Source: Rhodosporidiobolus odoratus | Lineage: Eukaryota; Basidiomycota; Microbotryomycetes; Sporidiobolales; Sporidiobolaceae | Direction of reading: 5' to 3' | DNA: 64,000 nt | NCBI GenBank assembly: GCA_034387635.1 | Contig: JAOANU010000009.1 | Location: forward strand, 310,001-374,000 | Part shown: one piece after another, positions 11,926 through 24,316 of the stretch | Numbering within the stretch: the first letter of the stretch is position 1 | How the letters are laid out: every line of letters starts with the position of its first letter | The notes under the pieces: generated by a model | The model's database searches: none | What the model saw: only the letters and a program-made list of their open reading frames with translations | What the model was told of the DNA's origin: nothing | Program-made: the position numbers and the translations under genes

Positions 11926-13796
11926 ATGCTTCAACATCTCATCCTCCCTCTTCTCCTCCTCGCCTCTTCCTTTGCCGTGGCCCACCCCGAAGGCGCCAGG
12001 ACAGTGCACACCAAGCACGTCTTTGAGGGCTTCGGCGAACTTGGACGGTTAGGTTTGGCGCTCGAGGCGAAAGCGCACAATGGTTTTCGTCGCGTCCGAA
12101 GGCGCGTGGACTTGGCAGAAAGAGCAATGGCCAACCCGAAGAAAGCGGCGGTAGCCAATTACTACACGGCATTGGTAGCTATCGGCGCGTCGTATACCGG
12201 TGAGTCGTGCTGTCCTGCTCCGAAGTGACGAAAATGACTCGGGCCAGGAATTGACGTTTTACTTGTCTTCTCTGTACAGATAACGCTCATTCTCGCGACT
12301 CCGCCTACGCTGGATCTCTACGAAACTACTGGCCGTACAACAAATACGGCGGGCGATATTCGAATGGACCGGTGCGCCGTCTTCCCTTGCAGTTTCCACC
12401 TGATTCCACATGCTGACCTCCCCGTGCTCCACCGCTCAGGTTGCAGTCGAGTACATGGTAGACAGCTCGGTCTCTCCAGCCCTGAAGCAGACGAGCAGTG
12501 GTATCAAGCTCCTCGATTGTTCGTCCAGATATTTGCTTTCTCTCCTCATTCGTTGATTACTGACCAACCCTCTTTCACAGACGCATACGGTGGCTCTGTT
12601 GTCCAGAACGGCTTGTCTGGCACGAGCTCTTCATGGCCGGCAGCGAAGGATCAGGTGCGTTCGCCTTCGTCTTCCCATCCCTCGTGCACTCCGTCCCTCC
12701 GACCTGCCTTTCCCTCGTGAGACAGCATGTTGCGTGTCCGTCCCTTCTATGTGTCACTGACATAGCCTTGTCTCGAACACCGCGGCAATGTATCACAGAT
12801 TGCTTCATACCTGTCTGATCTGAAGTCCGGCTCCGCCTCGGTAGGATCAGGCCGCGTTCTCCACTACTTCAACTCAGGTATGCCAGGACGCTCCTGCTCC
12901 CTCGATCCTGCTCACGCTGACGGACTGCCGCACATAGGTATCAACCCTGTCTCGCAAATCTGGTACAATACGATTTCCTCCGGGATGAGCACTTCCGCTA
13001 TCGCCAAAGCGTCAGCAGCTGTCACGGCCAACACCAAGGCTGCTGCCGCTGCGCTCCGAACGATCGCTACCGACAGTGCTGTCCATGCGTGCGCTGTCTC
13101 CTCCATCTCTGCTTCTGCATTTACTAATAGGCTTGCTTTCCCATCTTTACGCTGCCTACCACTTCTCGTCCGGCCGCCAATCTTGCAGCTCGGTGCACGG
13201 CTCTGACTTCCTTATTGCCGGTATCCCTCAACTCGACCTCGTCCCTACCTTTGCGCACCAAATTCCTTCATCCTACTCGTCCTCGCAGCGGTCGCAGGCG
13301 ATCGCACTGCTCAAGACGCTGTCGGATCAATGGAATTCGGAGATGAGGACCTTCACGGCCGCGTTGAAGGGCGAAGTCAAGAACGGAAGAGTCTTTTGGT
13401 ATGACATGGCTGCCCTCGTACGTAGTTCTTCCCTATCACACAACAGCCTGACCCCTTTTGTCATCGCGTACTGACCCTTCGCGTCACTGTAGTGGTCCTC
13501 CATGCACTCTTCGAGCAAGTCCTACGGCATCACGGCATCCCCAGTCACTTCAACCTGCTACAACTCCTCAACAGGCGGCGTCTGCACAAGTCCCTCAAAC
13601 TACCTCTACTTTGACACGCTACACCCGGTGACATCCGTACACAAGCTGTAGGTCCCTCCTCACTCGTACCCATTCTTCCGGCTCGACTCGGTGCATGACT
13701 CCCCAGCAGCTCGCTGACTGTTCACCGCGCCTATCGCGTTCCTCCCGCCACAGCATGGCACAGAAGATGAACGCACTCGTTCTCGGATACGCCTAG
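11926..13796 (+). CDS. Secreted GDSL/SGNH esterase, copy A (CE16-like)
   Basis: Nine exons (11926-12199, 12280-12371, 12440-12518, 12581-12654, 12799-12877, 12938-13088, 13189-13417, 13493-13647, 13754-13796) sum to 391 codons plus stop. The N-terminus MLQHLILPLLLLASSFAVAHP is a clear signal peptide, so the enzyme is secreted. After a basic pro-region comes block I, AIGASYTDNAHSRDSAY, with the nucleophilic serine in the GxSYTDN form typical of CE16/thermolabile-hemolysin-type GDSL hydrolases. RYSNGPVAVEYMV follows, and near the C-terminus FDTLHPVTSVHK supplies the catalytic Asp-x-x-His. The family deacetylates carbohydrate esters or cleaves lipid esters; substrate cannot be read here. Head-to-tail with a close paralogue 480 bp downstream. 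Confidence 0.9.
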
Positions 13797-14275
13797 TCGT
13801 CTTCTGTTTGTCCGGTCATATTCAGCGTGGTTTGTTGTGCAGCAGTTTCTTTTTATCGTTCCGCATCTGGTTTTGTCACCTTGGCTCCCTTATTACCCGC
13901 GTCGTCCTCATGCAATCGCAATATCGTCTATCTCAGTCGTTCAGCGTTTCGCACTGTTCTCTGGCGAACAAGCAGGCGTAATGCATAATGCGTTAGTTAG
14001 GAATTTGAGAAGGTCATAATGTGAGGAAAAGGGGTGGAAGGTGGGTCGCGGTGCGTCCCTCGACCTCTCCTACCCTCTAGCATCCCGTGCACCAGCCCAC
14101 ACTGCAACTCGCCTCTACACCGCACCGTGCCAAGCCGGAAAATACATTGCGACCCGCTTCCCCGGTGCCGCCGCTCTCCGCGGATGTTTACCTTCGCCAT
14201 TTCTCGTCCTTCTGTCCGGAACAGTCCTCTTATGTCCTCTCTCTCACCGACTTGTGCGCTTGAGGCGATTCATCG
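13797..14275. other. Spacer between the two GDSL esterase genes
   Basis: About 480 bp holding the 3' end of copy A and the promoter of copy B. No further gene or repeat is seen. Confidence 0.5.
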
Positions 14276-16121
14276 ATGGGAATTACCCTGTTCCTCGCAA
14301 TCGCCGCTCTCGCTCTTTTCTCCACTCCTTCAGCATCAGCTCCGCTTGCTCCGTCTGTATCAACCTATAGCAATCTCCTTCGGGCTGGTACAGACGAGCT
14401 ACAGCTGCAACGATCCTCGTTACGGGAGGATGGAGTAGAGCGGCGGAAAGGAAGAGCGCTGAACAAACGCGGTACATTTTACAACATTCCCCACAGCACT
14501 TCCGGTAATTACTCTGCGCTGGTCGCGTTCGGAGCTTCTTACACCGGTGCGCAACTACCCCTTTCGTCAAGGTTCGGGGTGAGCTAACAGGGTTATGTTG
14601 CAGACAATGCACACGATCGTTCCTCTTCTTACTCTGGCACTTTGCGAAACTTTTATCCTTACAATAAGTTCTCGGGGCGATACTCGAATGGGCCCGTCGC
14701 GGTGGAGCAGATGGTAGACAGTAGCACGGAACCTGCACTGCCGGCTGTCAGTGGTGGGGCAAAGCTGCTAGATTGTGGGTCGGGTTTCTTTCCTCTTCCT
14801 GCTACAATCTGCGCCAGCTGACTCCCCTTATTGTACTGCGCTCACAGACGCTTACGGAGGATCTGTTATCTCTAATGGGTTGGCGGGCACATCATCGGGA
14901 GGACCAGGCGCAAAGGATCAGGTTCGTCGGTTTTTTTTCTAATGTCTGTTCCAGTGTTCCTTCTTCTGGCTGGGTGTCCTACGGCCGCCGCACCTCCAAG
15001 GCCAGACGCGACCCTACAAAGAGTCGCTGACCGATACCTTTGCAACTGCACAGATCGCATCCTATCTTTCGGACCTGAAAGGCGGCAAAGCCGACACAGG
15101 AAAAGGTCGCGTCCTGCACTACTTCAACTCTGGCAAGTTACGTCCACTTGTTCTCGACCTCCCTTCCCACCCTGATCCTCCATAGTCTCACAGGTATCAA
15201 CCCTGTCGCCCAGATCTGGACTAACGCCGTCAACTCTGGCCTGTCGTCTTCTGCGAAATCTACCGCCAAGGCAAATGTCAAGTCGAATACCGATGCGATG
15301 GCCAAGGCGATGCAATCTATCGAGAATGACAGTAACGTCAAGTCGTACGTTTGGCTGTTTTACAGCATAAAAGCACATTCGAAACAAACTGACCTTCCCC
15401 AATTCCTGTTTTGTCGCTGCCTCTCCTACCTGACATTCTTCTCCCTCCTTACCTTGCCGACCGTCCCTCCATCTCTCTTCGTATCCGCAGCCTCAACGGA
15501 GCAGACTACCTCCTAGTCGGCATCCCCCAAATGGAGATAGTCCCCTCATTCGGATACCAAATCCCCTCCTCCTTCTCTTCAAGCAAGAAACAAGACGCCC
15601 TCGACTTCCTGAAGACCCTCTCTGATCAGTGGAATGAAGCCGTGGAGGAGACTGCGGAGGCTTTGGCAGATGAAATCGATGGAAAGGCGTTTTTCTTTGA
15701 CTTGGCAGATCTGGTACGTCCTCGACTCCTTACACTCAAGAACAACTGCTCATGTAAGCGATCAACGCTACAGTGGGTCGACATGCACGATTCTCCGGAT
15801 GATTATGGTATCACCGTGGATGTTAAGAAGGCATGCTACGACTCGAGTTCCGGCGACGTATGCAGCAAGCCAGAGACGTACCTCTATTTCGATACATTGC
15901 ATCCCGTCACATCTATTCATAAAGTGTACGTCGCGCCTCCTCATACTTGTCCACCACACCAGTTTTCCTAGACGCGACTTGCTGACCTGTTTCCTCATTC
16001 CTCCTCTTCTTACATCTCCCGCAACCTTTGTTCCCTTGGCGTCCTTTGCCTGAGCAGTATGGCGGAGAGGATGAACGCATTGGTTACAGGCAAGATTACC
16101 AAGCTTGCCAGCTTTTTGTAG
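14276..16121 (+). CDS. Secreted GDSL/SGNH esterase, copy B (CE16-like)
   Basis: Eight exons (14276-14546, 14604-14774, 14848-14921, 15054-15132, 15194-15344, 15491-15713, 15774-15925, 16058-16121) sum to 394 codons plus stop. The signal peptide is MGITLFLAIAALALFSTPSASA. Catalytic signatures match copy A: FGASYTDNAHDRSSSY (Ser nucleophile), GRYSNGPVAVEQMV, YLLVGIPQMEIVPSF and FDTLHPVTSIHK (Asp/His). Intron positions coincide with those of copy A, except that copy A has an extra intron after NGP that is absent here, so one intron was lost or gained after the duplication. One intron uses a GC donor. Same inferred role: extracellular ester hydrolysis, perhaps of acetylated carbohydrate. Confidence 0.9.
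15133..15193 (+). other. GC-AG intron in GDSL copy B
   Basis: The donor is GCAAGT, the standard form of a GC donor, and the acceptor is CTCACAG. A nearby GT would throw the conserved HYFNS|GINP junction out of frame, whereas copy A has an ordinary GTATGC donor at the same place. Confidence 0.8.
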
Positions 16122-16293
16122 CTAGACTTGCTTTTGCAAAGGGAAAATGGGGCATTATTGATAGACCGCTGCAGCTCGCTGGCCACGGTTGATGGCTCGA
16201 GGTCCGGTGTCATGTGAGGTCTTCTTTACCCATTGCGCTGTATCTACGATCATCGACTTCCGACGCCTTTGTACAGTTTTATGTCTATGGCCT

Positions 16294-17948
16294 TTAAAGC
16301 TTACCCTGAGCCGACTTCAAGATGCCTGCGTGGTACTTGATGTGCGCTGCGGACGTGGAATGAAACAAGACGGCGGCGAGTTGAGATCATGAAGGCAAAG
16401 AAAGAGCAAAGGGGAAGAAGGGTGGAAGGCGGAAGGAAAGGATCGACACGCCGAGTCAGAGCCGATCTAATGAAATCTTGTCAGAGGAAAGAAGAGGCCT
16501 ACCTGGAGCGAAAGTAGAGATGAAATAGTAAGAGTGATCGTAGTTCTCGTGCAGGTTGACCTCGACTTGCTTATCAGTCAGTCCAACGGCGTCTCGAGCG
16601 GCGACAAAATTTTCCGGAAGAACTGCAGACACGCTCAATGGTCAGACCTACCGAGCACAGGAAAGGCATGCGAGCGAAACGAGCTCACGTTGCTTGTCCT
16701 TGTAGAACTGGTCTCCAGTTCCGACATCGACCAGAATCTTGACGTCTTCACCCTTAGCCTGCTTGAGCAGCTCGGTTGCATCGTACTGCTTGCCCTCTGT
16801 CAGGCCGCCGGAGAGGTAGCCCTTGAAGGCCTTGTCGCCCCACTGGCATTGGGTCGGGTTGGCAATCGGAGCGAAGGCAGAGGCGGAAAGGTATTTCTTG
16901 GCGGAGACGTTCTTCAGGTAGAGAGTGAGGGCGCCCTTCATCGAACAGCAGGACGCTTAGTATAAAGCGGTGAGGTGGAGACAACTAGGTACAACCTACA
17001 TGGCCGCCCATAGAGTGGCCAAAGATGGATGACCGCGAAGTGTCGATAGGTAGAGAAGAGACGAGTTCGGGAAGCTCCTCGGTGATGTACTTATACCTGC
17101 ATGTCCCGGCGTCAGCCGATAAGGTACAAACAACGAGGTGGAAGAAGCAAGCCTGAACCCACATATTATAGTTTTTCGCATAAGGCTCAGCAGTCGCGTT
17201 GAGGTAGAATCCGGCGCCAGTGCCTGATTGAAAAGCGGATCAGCATAGGCATGCATTGTGCGAGGGCTACCGCGCCGGCTCACCGAAGTCCCAGTCCTTG
17301 TCCTCGCCGTCGATACCAGCTCCTCGAGGAGACGTATCGGGGAAGATGAGAGCGATACCTGCAGCAAGACCGAAGACATCAGCGGTCATATTGATAGGAA
17401 AGATGATAAGGGGAAACGGACCCTCGGCGGCAGCGTCGCGAAGGAAGCCGCCTTTCCATGGCCTGCAAGCGGCAAAAGGCGTCAGAAGCGGGAGTCAAGG
17501 CGAAGCCAGAGAGTCAGTGAAGGGACACGGCACATGGCCAGCAGTCAAGCTAAGAGGAGCGGACGTACGCGGTGTCTTCGTTGCAAGTCAGGCCGGCGAG
17601 ATAGTAAAGAACGCTGCGAAGGACAAAATGTCAGTCGGTCAGTCAGGGGCTCTCCCTTTCTTCCGTCCAAGCTTCTCCTCCGGTCCTCGCATCGGCGCTG
17701 ACCGCTTCAGAGTCCCTTGTCACGTCTCTAGGCGCGGTCGCTGCTCGTCGCCCCCACACCGTCCGGCTGCCTGACTCAGCGAAGAGGAAGGGTACATACG
17801 GGACCTTCTCTCCGTCGAGCGCTTCCTTTGGCAGATATACGCTGAACTGGGTTGCCAAACCACCGAGAGCCTGCGACGTCGCCTTGTATTTCCTAAGTAC
17901 GCCGCCGAAGGAGTAGTTCTGCGCGAGTTGTTCGAGCTGTGCGGCCAT
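16294..17948 (-). CDS. S-formylglutathione hydrolase
   Basis: Begins [21 protein letters not shown] at 17946-17948. It hydrolyses S-formylglutathione to formate and glutathione, the second step of glutathione-dependent formaldehyde detoxification in the cytosol. Visible family marks: FSVYLP near the N-terminus, [38 protein letters not shown] with the catalytic serine (GxSxG), [21 protein letters not shown], and the C-terminal [17 protein letters not shown] with the catalytic histidine. The final exon (16294-16346) lies beyond a 156-nt intron and supplies [16 protein letters not shown], the usual end of the family. Reading straight through the donor at 16502 would give a wrong tail. Divergent from the SET/MYND gene with only 146 bp between starts. 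Confidence 0.95.
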
Positions 17949-18094
17949 TCTTGCGAGGTATGGAACTTTGAAAGGCAGTTTCAAGGAAGCCTAACGTGTC
18001 CGTCTCGTGTCAAAAGCGCTGTAGATTGATGAGAAGGAAGTCAAGGGAGTGACCGCATCGGTTTCGCTCCTCCACCTCGACACATCAAACTTGC
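17949..18094. promoter_or_regulatory. Short bidirectional promoter (S-formylglutathione hydrolase / SET-MYND protein)
   Basis: Only 146 bp separate the two start codons, so promoter elements must be shared or overlapping. No specific factor site could be assigned by eye. Confidence 0.6.
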
Positions 18095-20355
18095 ATGGCC
18101 AGAACGGGCGTAGACTGGACTGAATCAAAAGCTACGAGGGCGGCCAAGCCATCCCTCGCCGTGATGAGCGGTGTTCGCGGACTGCCTACGGCTTCTTCGG
18201 GAAATTCCTCAAGGAAGGAAGGACAAGGTGCGCCTCATTCTTCTCAGACGTGACCGACGTACTGATAGCATTCGCTCTCTAGAAGCAGCAATACCTGCCC
18301 CCGGCGAGCTGGTAGCGTATCCTCACGCCGACCTTCCACCTTTTCTCGAAGTTAGAGGATTTCCCCGCCGTGGTCGCGGCGTAGTGGCCAAGAAAGCGCT
18401 CTCGCCTGGTAGTTTGATCTCCCATCTGTCCCCGACTGCGAGTTCGCTCACCGTTTTCTCGCAGGAACAACCCTCCTCAGCACCACACCGCTCATTTCCG
18501 TACTCGACAATCGCAACCTCCAGACTCGCTGTTCCTTCTGCTTTCGTGCCGCCGACGACACCACAACACAGCAATGTCTCTCACAGTGCTCCCTGTGTCA
18601 TCTCGTCCAGTACTGCTCCTCGGTTCGTCTGGCTGCCTTCGTTTATTTGACCTTCCTAACCTTTTCTTCTTGTACACTCAGACGTGCCAGACGGCTGACT
18701 GGAAACTGCACAAGCACGAATGTAAAGCGCTCAGGCATGCCAGCAAGTCTGCGAGTAGAGGAAATAGGAATTTTCCAGACACGCCGGTTAGGGCTTTGGC
18801 GCGGTTATTGTGGAAGAAGGAGATCGAAGGGGAAAAGCTGGTCCGTAGTCGTCTCGCACAATTCGTCATCTGCTGTCGAAAGCTGACGAGGCTGACATGG
18901 TCTCACAGTGGCGTGAGGTCGAGTCACTTCAAACCCGTTCGTCCGCTCGTTTTCTCCTTTTCCTTCTCGCAAGCAGATATTGACCTTACCGTCTACCGTC
19001 TACAGACCGACAGTCGCTCTCACCTGGAGAACAAGAACGCTTCTTCCATTTGTCAGTCGCGTTGGCACAGTACGTCGGGCCGCAAGAAATCGTAGCCAGA
19101 GCGGTCGGTGGCAGTGGATCCGGCATGATGGATCTTTGTTCGCGGGTATGCTTGCGAATCCGTTATCCCCCAAACAGGCGAGTTGAAGCCACTCCCTATT
19201 CCTGCAGTTCGCAGCCAACTCCTTCTCGCTTACCTCTCCAACGGATGTCTCCAATATTGGCGTCTCCATCTCTCCTCTCACCGCCCTTTTCAACCATTCC
19301 TGTGCGCCCAACGCGGTCGTCGTCTTCCCGCATTTCCCATCTCAAAAATCGACCAAGCACATGGCTGTTGTCGCCCTTCGCGACATCGCACCCGGCGAGG
19401 AAGTCGTTACAAGCTATATTGACATTGGACTGCCAAAGGAGGTGAGGCGGAAGGAGCTTAAGCAGAGGTACTATTTCGATTGCGATTGCTCGGCATGCAA
19501 GGGAGATCGTATTGCGGTAGACCCGCGAGAGGCGCTACAGTGCGGACGGAAAAGTTGTTGCGGAATGGTAGCGATCTCTCGTATGTTCTTCCTTGGCCCG
19601 ACCTTTTCTGTTGGCCATCGAGCGCATCTGTAACACATCCAGTAAGCTGACGCGACTCTCTGCAGCTCAAACCGCATCTCCGCCATCGACAGCCGTCTCG
19701 TGCGTCGAATGTAGCTCTTCCTTTCCGTATTCAGACGTCCGCCCCGCTATAGAAGCTGCGGAACTCGCTTACGCCGATGCAGAAAAGGTTCAGTACACGG
19801 GTGCGCATGCTCCGCTTCGTACTTTGGTCCGGTCGCAGGCCTAAGCTCTGTCTTTTTCTCACAGACCCAAATCTCGCCCTCCTGTACCTCACCCATCTGA
19901 TCAGCTCGCTCACTTCTTCCCTTTCTCCCTCTCCTGCCCTAGCACCATCCTCACATCCCCTCCTACCAGCCCTGCAACTTCTGCTCACCCTCCAGCTCGA
20001 CGCATGCCTTTTCTCCGCCGCACTCGCTACCGCCCAACGGGCCTGGAGCGGCGTAACCCTGATCTATCCTTACGGTCACCCGACTCGAGCCCTCCTCCTC
20101 TCTACCATAGCTCGCCTCGAGTCGGTCCCTCCAGCACCAGAGTTCGGTCCGCAGGCTGAATTGGCGTACTGGGCCAACGAAGGTGAGAGAGTCAAGGGTA
20201 TTCTGAGGCTGGTTGAAGCAGTGAAGGAGGTTGAGGTTGCCTTCGGAAAAGAAGGACAAGGTGGGGAGATGGGGAGGAGGTTGAGAGGGTTGGTCAAGGA
20301 CCAGGAGGAGGGGGTCGAAATGGGAAGGAAGATGAGGATGGCTACAAGGGTTTAG
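18095..20355 (+). CDS. SET and MYND domain protein (SMYD-type methyltransferase)
   Basis: Starts MARTGVDWTESKATRAAK; this ATG keeps frame through the first intron. The N-terminal part of the SET domain (FLEVRGFPRRGRGVVAKKAL) is split by a MYND zinc finger: CSFCFRA...CSLCHLVQYCSS|TCQTADWKLHKHECKAL, with the Cys/His ligands in order. The SET core follows: LFNHSCAPNAVVVFP (NHSCxPN, cofactor binding) and GEEVVTSYIDIGLPKEVRRKEL, then the cysteine-rich post-SET YYFDCDCSACKG. A helical C-terminal region completes the SMYD layout. Members methylate lysines of histones and other proteins. The Leu/Ser-rich stretch at about 19,860-20,000 is a loop insertion in the C-terminal helices. Substrate unknown. 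Confidence 0.92.
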
Positions 20356-20562
20356 TAAGGTTCAAAGACTGGTACGAATAGGTCGATGTTGCTTCGACGA
20401 GCATGAACAGCAGTCGTTTGCGAGTGCGCCAGAGTGCGCGAAGGTATAGTCCGATCGGAAGACGAGGACCTCCGGTCGGTGGTGGAGAGACAGCAAAAGC
20501 TTGATCAATACACACGAGTAGATCGGAAAACGGCCTGGTCGTAGCGCGGAGGTCGACTGACT

Positions 20563-21212
20563 TCAGGTCGACGGTGCTGCGGATGGCAACAAAGGAAGCT
20601 GAAGCCGGGTTGGTCGAATCTCCGAGGCCATATTCCGCTCCTCGCATGCATTCTTCGCCTGTGCATGTCCGCCACGGCTGGTCTCCACACAAAGCCTGCC
20701 AGAGAGCTTCCTCTCCATTGCCGCATTCGACTCGTACCGCGCCAGCCCGAAGACAACCGACCGCGGAAAATTGTGGATCAGATAAATTACATCCTGCGGG
20801 TAGGGCCATGCTATCCGCTTCTCCCACTCCTCGTATGAGAGCGACGGTAAGCTCAGACGTGCGAGGAGTAGACAGCGTGGCAAGAGAGGTGAGGTCTTGT
20901 CGGAGCCATTAGAAAGGGATGCCAACGACGGCTTTTCTGTTCTGAGCCGAGATTCAATGTTGTGTGGCTTCTTCCGCTCGACGCGGTGTAGACGGATACT
21001 GGGGTACACGCGGAGAGCGCTATCGAATGGCGCGGCGACCTTGTGTCGAGGGTGTAGATGGAGAATGGTCGGGGGAGCGTAAGCGAGAGAGGGACCGAAG
21101 ATGAGAAGGTAGACGAAGATCGTGAGCTGGCGAGTCGCTGCTGTTCGGACCGGGGCGGCTGGCGGGACAGAACGAAGGATGCTGGCGGACGGGAGATGGG
21201 CGGAGCAGACAT
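20563..21212 (-). CDS. Possible small protein with mitochondrial-type N-terminus (uncertain)
   Basis: From an ATG at 21210-21212 the frame reads MSAPPISRPPASFVLSRQPP, a Ser/Arg/Leu-rich stretch without acidic residues for about 60 positions, as in mitochondrial presequences. A second frame to 20563 contains the protein-like segment SYEEWEKRIAWPYPQDVIYL. An intron with a CGGCTCAG acceptor could join them. I could not confirm one frame throughout and recognise no family. It would be convergent with the SET/MYND gene. Confidence 0.25.
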
Positions 21213-22675
21213 GAAGAGAGGACGGAGGGATGTGTGGTGGGCGATGAGTGCAGTAATCGCTACCGGTAGCTAACTCAGGCTCGTGTCACAGAGCGCAGGC
21301 GCCGGTCGCCTGGCCGATCTGACGGCGATCAAGATGAAGCGGTCAAAGGAAGGGCGAGAGAAAGCGATTTCAGAAGTGATACATTGCTGGCGAGGGCGGG
21401 GAAGGTCGACAACGGTCGACGCAGCTTAGAGGTTCGACAGGCAGGCTTCAAGTACGGTAGAGCGAGCGTTGTTATGTCATGACTGCCTCCCGCTCGGGGA
21501 AAAAAGGGGGGTAGCGAGCAAGATATTCGTCGAGGGGCAGGCGGACAGGGTCTTCTTCCTCTGACTCTTACCATAAGATGCTGCATCGCTGATCGTGTCC
21601 TGCTATGTAGCCTGTAGCCCAGGGCGCTTTCCCCGCACGATGGGTGACAGTCGACGACGAAACGCCGCGCCTCAAAGTGGCGAGAAGACTCAGCGGGCAA
21701 TGTGATGGTTCAGCAGGGAGCAGATGCGCGTTCACGTCTTCGAGACAGAGAACTGATGTGGTGCCGCAGCACTTGAAGACGGAATTGGTCGTTTTTGCGG
21801 GAGGAAAAGCGGGAGGAAAAGCAGGAGGAAAAGATATGATAACGAACGGTACGTTCGGTCACTTGTTTGTGTCCCATTTGCGATCGACAGTCCCAAGGAG
21901 GCCGTCCTGTGGAGCAAAGATCACTAGTAGCCCTGAACGAGGCCAGAAGAAATCAGGCGTGGCGAACTCACTCAGTTAATCCTCCCTCTCAGTGGCATCC
22001 GGTTGCAGGCTGTCGTCGCCCTCGCTGTACCCGTTCACTCAGCAGATCATTCACCCATGGCGTCGCAGGGCCATGACAGAACGGAGTCGACGCTCTTTGA
22101 GAGTCAGAAGCTTGATTCGGTTGAACGTCGCGCACGTCCAAGTGGTCGGAACGGCAAGCAGTGCGGCTGTGGCCGTGTACTGGGCGTATCGCCTCCCCAC
22201 ATAACGGCAGCAGCTCCTCGCCTCGGAGTCGAACCTGTGCAAGTACCTTCGGGTGCGACCCGCCCCGCGGTCGCTTGCTTGCTACCCGTGTGCATCTCAC
22301 TCACTACTAATATTTTTTCCCTATCCATTCTGGCTGCGGCATTCGCCTCGGTTTCGCTGCTCAGGGATCATACGCGAGTACCGTGCGGTCTGTGCGCCGA
22401 AAGAGCGATGCCAGCGCCGGGAGTGACGACCCTCTCCCCCTAGTCAGCCGGTCCAGCGCGATTTCTTGCTGTCGGGTATTCCGTTCAGGTCGTGTGGTCG
22501 GCGACGGGAGGCTCACGCGACTCTTGTACGCTTCCTTCGGTCCGCTACGATGTTCTTTCTCCTGCTCCCACCTCCAGTCGAGCTTTCTCGTACAACGAGC
22601 GCGCAAAGGCAGAAGTCGCCGTAGACGCACGAACTCGTTACTGGTAGCGCACTTTTGAGGCGCAACGCTCTGAAG
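21213..22675. other. Gene-poor interval
   Basis: About 1.5 kb with only short, mutually overlapping ORFs. It contains a 12-bp tandem repeat (21797-21832) and the upstream region of the F-box-like gene. No tRNA or mobile-element hallmark is seen. Confidence 0.45.
21797..21832. repeat. Three copies of a 12-bp tandem repeat
   Basis: The unit GCGGGAGGAAAA occurs twice perfectly, then once with a single change (GCAGGAGGAAAA). It is noncoding and purine-rich on the plus strand. Confidence 0.85.
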
Positions 22676-24316
22676 ATGTCTGTTCTCATGAGTAGCTCGC
22701 GCCGATCCCCCGCTCCTCTCTCCGACCAGGCGACCTTCTCAGCCTCGTCCTCGCCGTTCAGCCCTGCTCACATCTCCAAATGGCCCCCTTCCATCCTCTT
22801 TGACGTCTTCCTACACACCGCCGCCGTCTCCGTCTCCGACTCTCCGACGTATGTTGAGGGAAGGGAGGAGGAGAAGCGGGGAGGAGTGTTGGATAGCTGG
22901 CTCAGCCATGAGGTTCTCAAGCCCTTGACGCTCGTGTGCAGAAGCTGGAATGCTGCGGGTACGGTCAGCTAGCACTCTTACCCGACCGCATCGAGCTGAT
23001 CGAGGTTGTTTGACAGCAACGACCGCTCTCTTGAGACACGCCCATGTCGGCGCTCCCGACAGCGCCTCCCAGCTACTCGACACCCTTACGGCCAATCCAG
23101 ATCTTCGTGGAAAGATCAAGCGCTTGTCTGTCGGTCTCTCCGACGATGGACACTGCAATCCCGCCGGCGAGAACGCCATCCTCGCCTGCAGCCAAACTAT
23201 GATCCAGGTCCTTTCCCTCTGCGACAACCTTGTGGCTCTTCAGCTGCGACCACTCCACTCGTCCATCGCGGATGATCTTCTCGCCGCCCTTCAGCCCTTG
23301 TCGGAAAAGCTGGAGACGCTCGTCTTTGGTCCCCGCTACTTTCGCACGGAGGAGAAGGGGGCTTACCTCAGCCCATTCCAGTCGAGCCTCGTCGAGCCCA
23401 TCGTACGCCTCCTAATTCGTCTGCGGGTACTCGAAATCGACGCCTGGGCACGGGATGGACCGACGGCGAGGTGGACAGGCGTACCGGCTGGCGTGCCCGG
23501 CTCTGCTTCGCCGCTGAAACAGCTTAGCGTCAAGGCGGATCTCGATGACGAGGTGCTCGAGGGGCTGCTGAACGAATGTGGTCAGCTTGAAGTGCTGAGA
23601 GTTTACGCAGAGACGGCGCTGCGATCCGACAAGTACGCTTGACGTTCTTCGCCTTCCATCTCGCGCTATATCGTGATTGACACGCTCTTCTCGCAGACTT
23701 CTTCCAGCGCTCCGGAGATCTACGCGCACTCTTAAAAGGCTTTACTTCGTCAACAAGTAAGCTCTTCTCGCTCGCCGAGTGTTCCACCTAAGCTGAATCC
23801 TGTTACCTCGCTCGCAGCCCTCCGCTTGATGCTGCCCTCGTGCCGCCACAGCCACACCTTCCCATGACTGTAGCTCAGCCAACCACGCCCGTTCTCTTTG
23901 GGCCCGAACTTGTCTCGTCCTATACCTCCCTCACTTCCCTCCATCTCTCGAGTAACCTCACCTCGCGCGCCATATTCCAATACCTTCCCTCTGCTCATAC
24001 CCTTCGACACCTCTTTCTGTGCGGCCTCGCACCTGCACCGATCCAAGGCGACTACTTCCATTTCTCCGACACTCTGCTGGACGACCTTCGCAATCCCGCC
24101 TTCACCCCCATTGACGCGCTCGAGTCCGTTACCGTTGAGGAACTGCAAGATGACTGGACGGAGGCGCAGGTGCAGAGTGTGCAAGAGGCGCTACAAGTAA
24201 GAGGGGTTACTTTCCGATTTATAGAAGTGTCAGCGTCGACAAGGAGTGGCACGTCCGACGCGGGGTCTGTGACGAGCAGCATACCCTCGATCAGCGTTTC
24301 TCTCAACAATGCGTAG
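22676..24316 (+). CDS. F-box-like / leucine-rich-repeat protein
   Basis: Four exons (22676-22958, 23017-23632, 23697-23756, 23818-24316) sum to 485 codons plus stop. After a Ser/Pro-rich leader, ISKWPPSILFDVFLHTAAV and HEVLKPLTLVCRSWNAAGT match an F-box-like helix set: 'lP.eil..if' followed by 'l..vcr.W'. The remainder has irregular leucine-rich repeats (KRLSVGLSDDG, LVALQLRPLHSSI, LRVLEIDAWARDG, LKQLSVKADLDDE, LEVLRVYAET, SLTSLHLSSNL, LRHLFLCGL). Such proteins usually recruit substrates to SCF ubiquitin ligases through Skp1, but this large basidiomycete family is mostly uncharacterised. The tail is Ser/Thr-rich. Substrate unknown. Confidence 0.75.

Noticed and set aside
16456..16502. S-formylglutathione hydrolase ending just past FAPG by readthrough, or a 26- or 36-nt mini-intron
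   Set aside because: A 156-nt intron leads to a final exon encoding the family's usual HIKYHA C-terminus.
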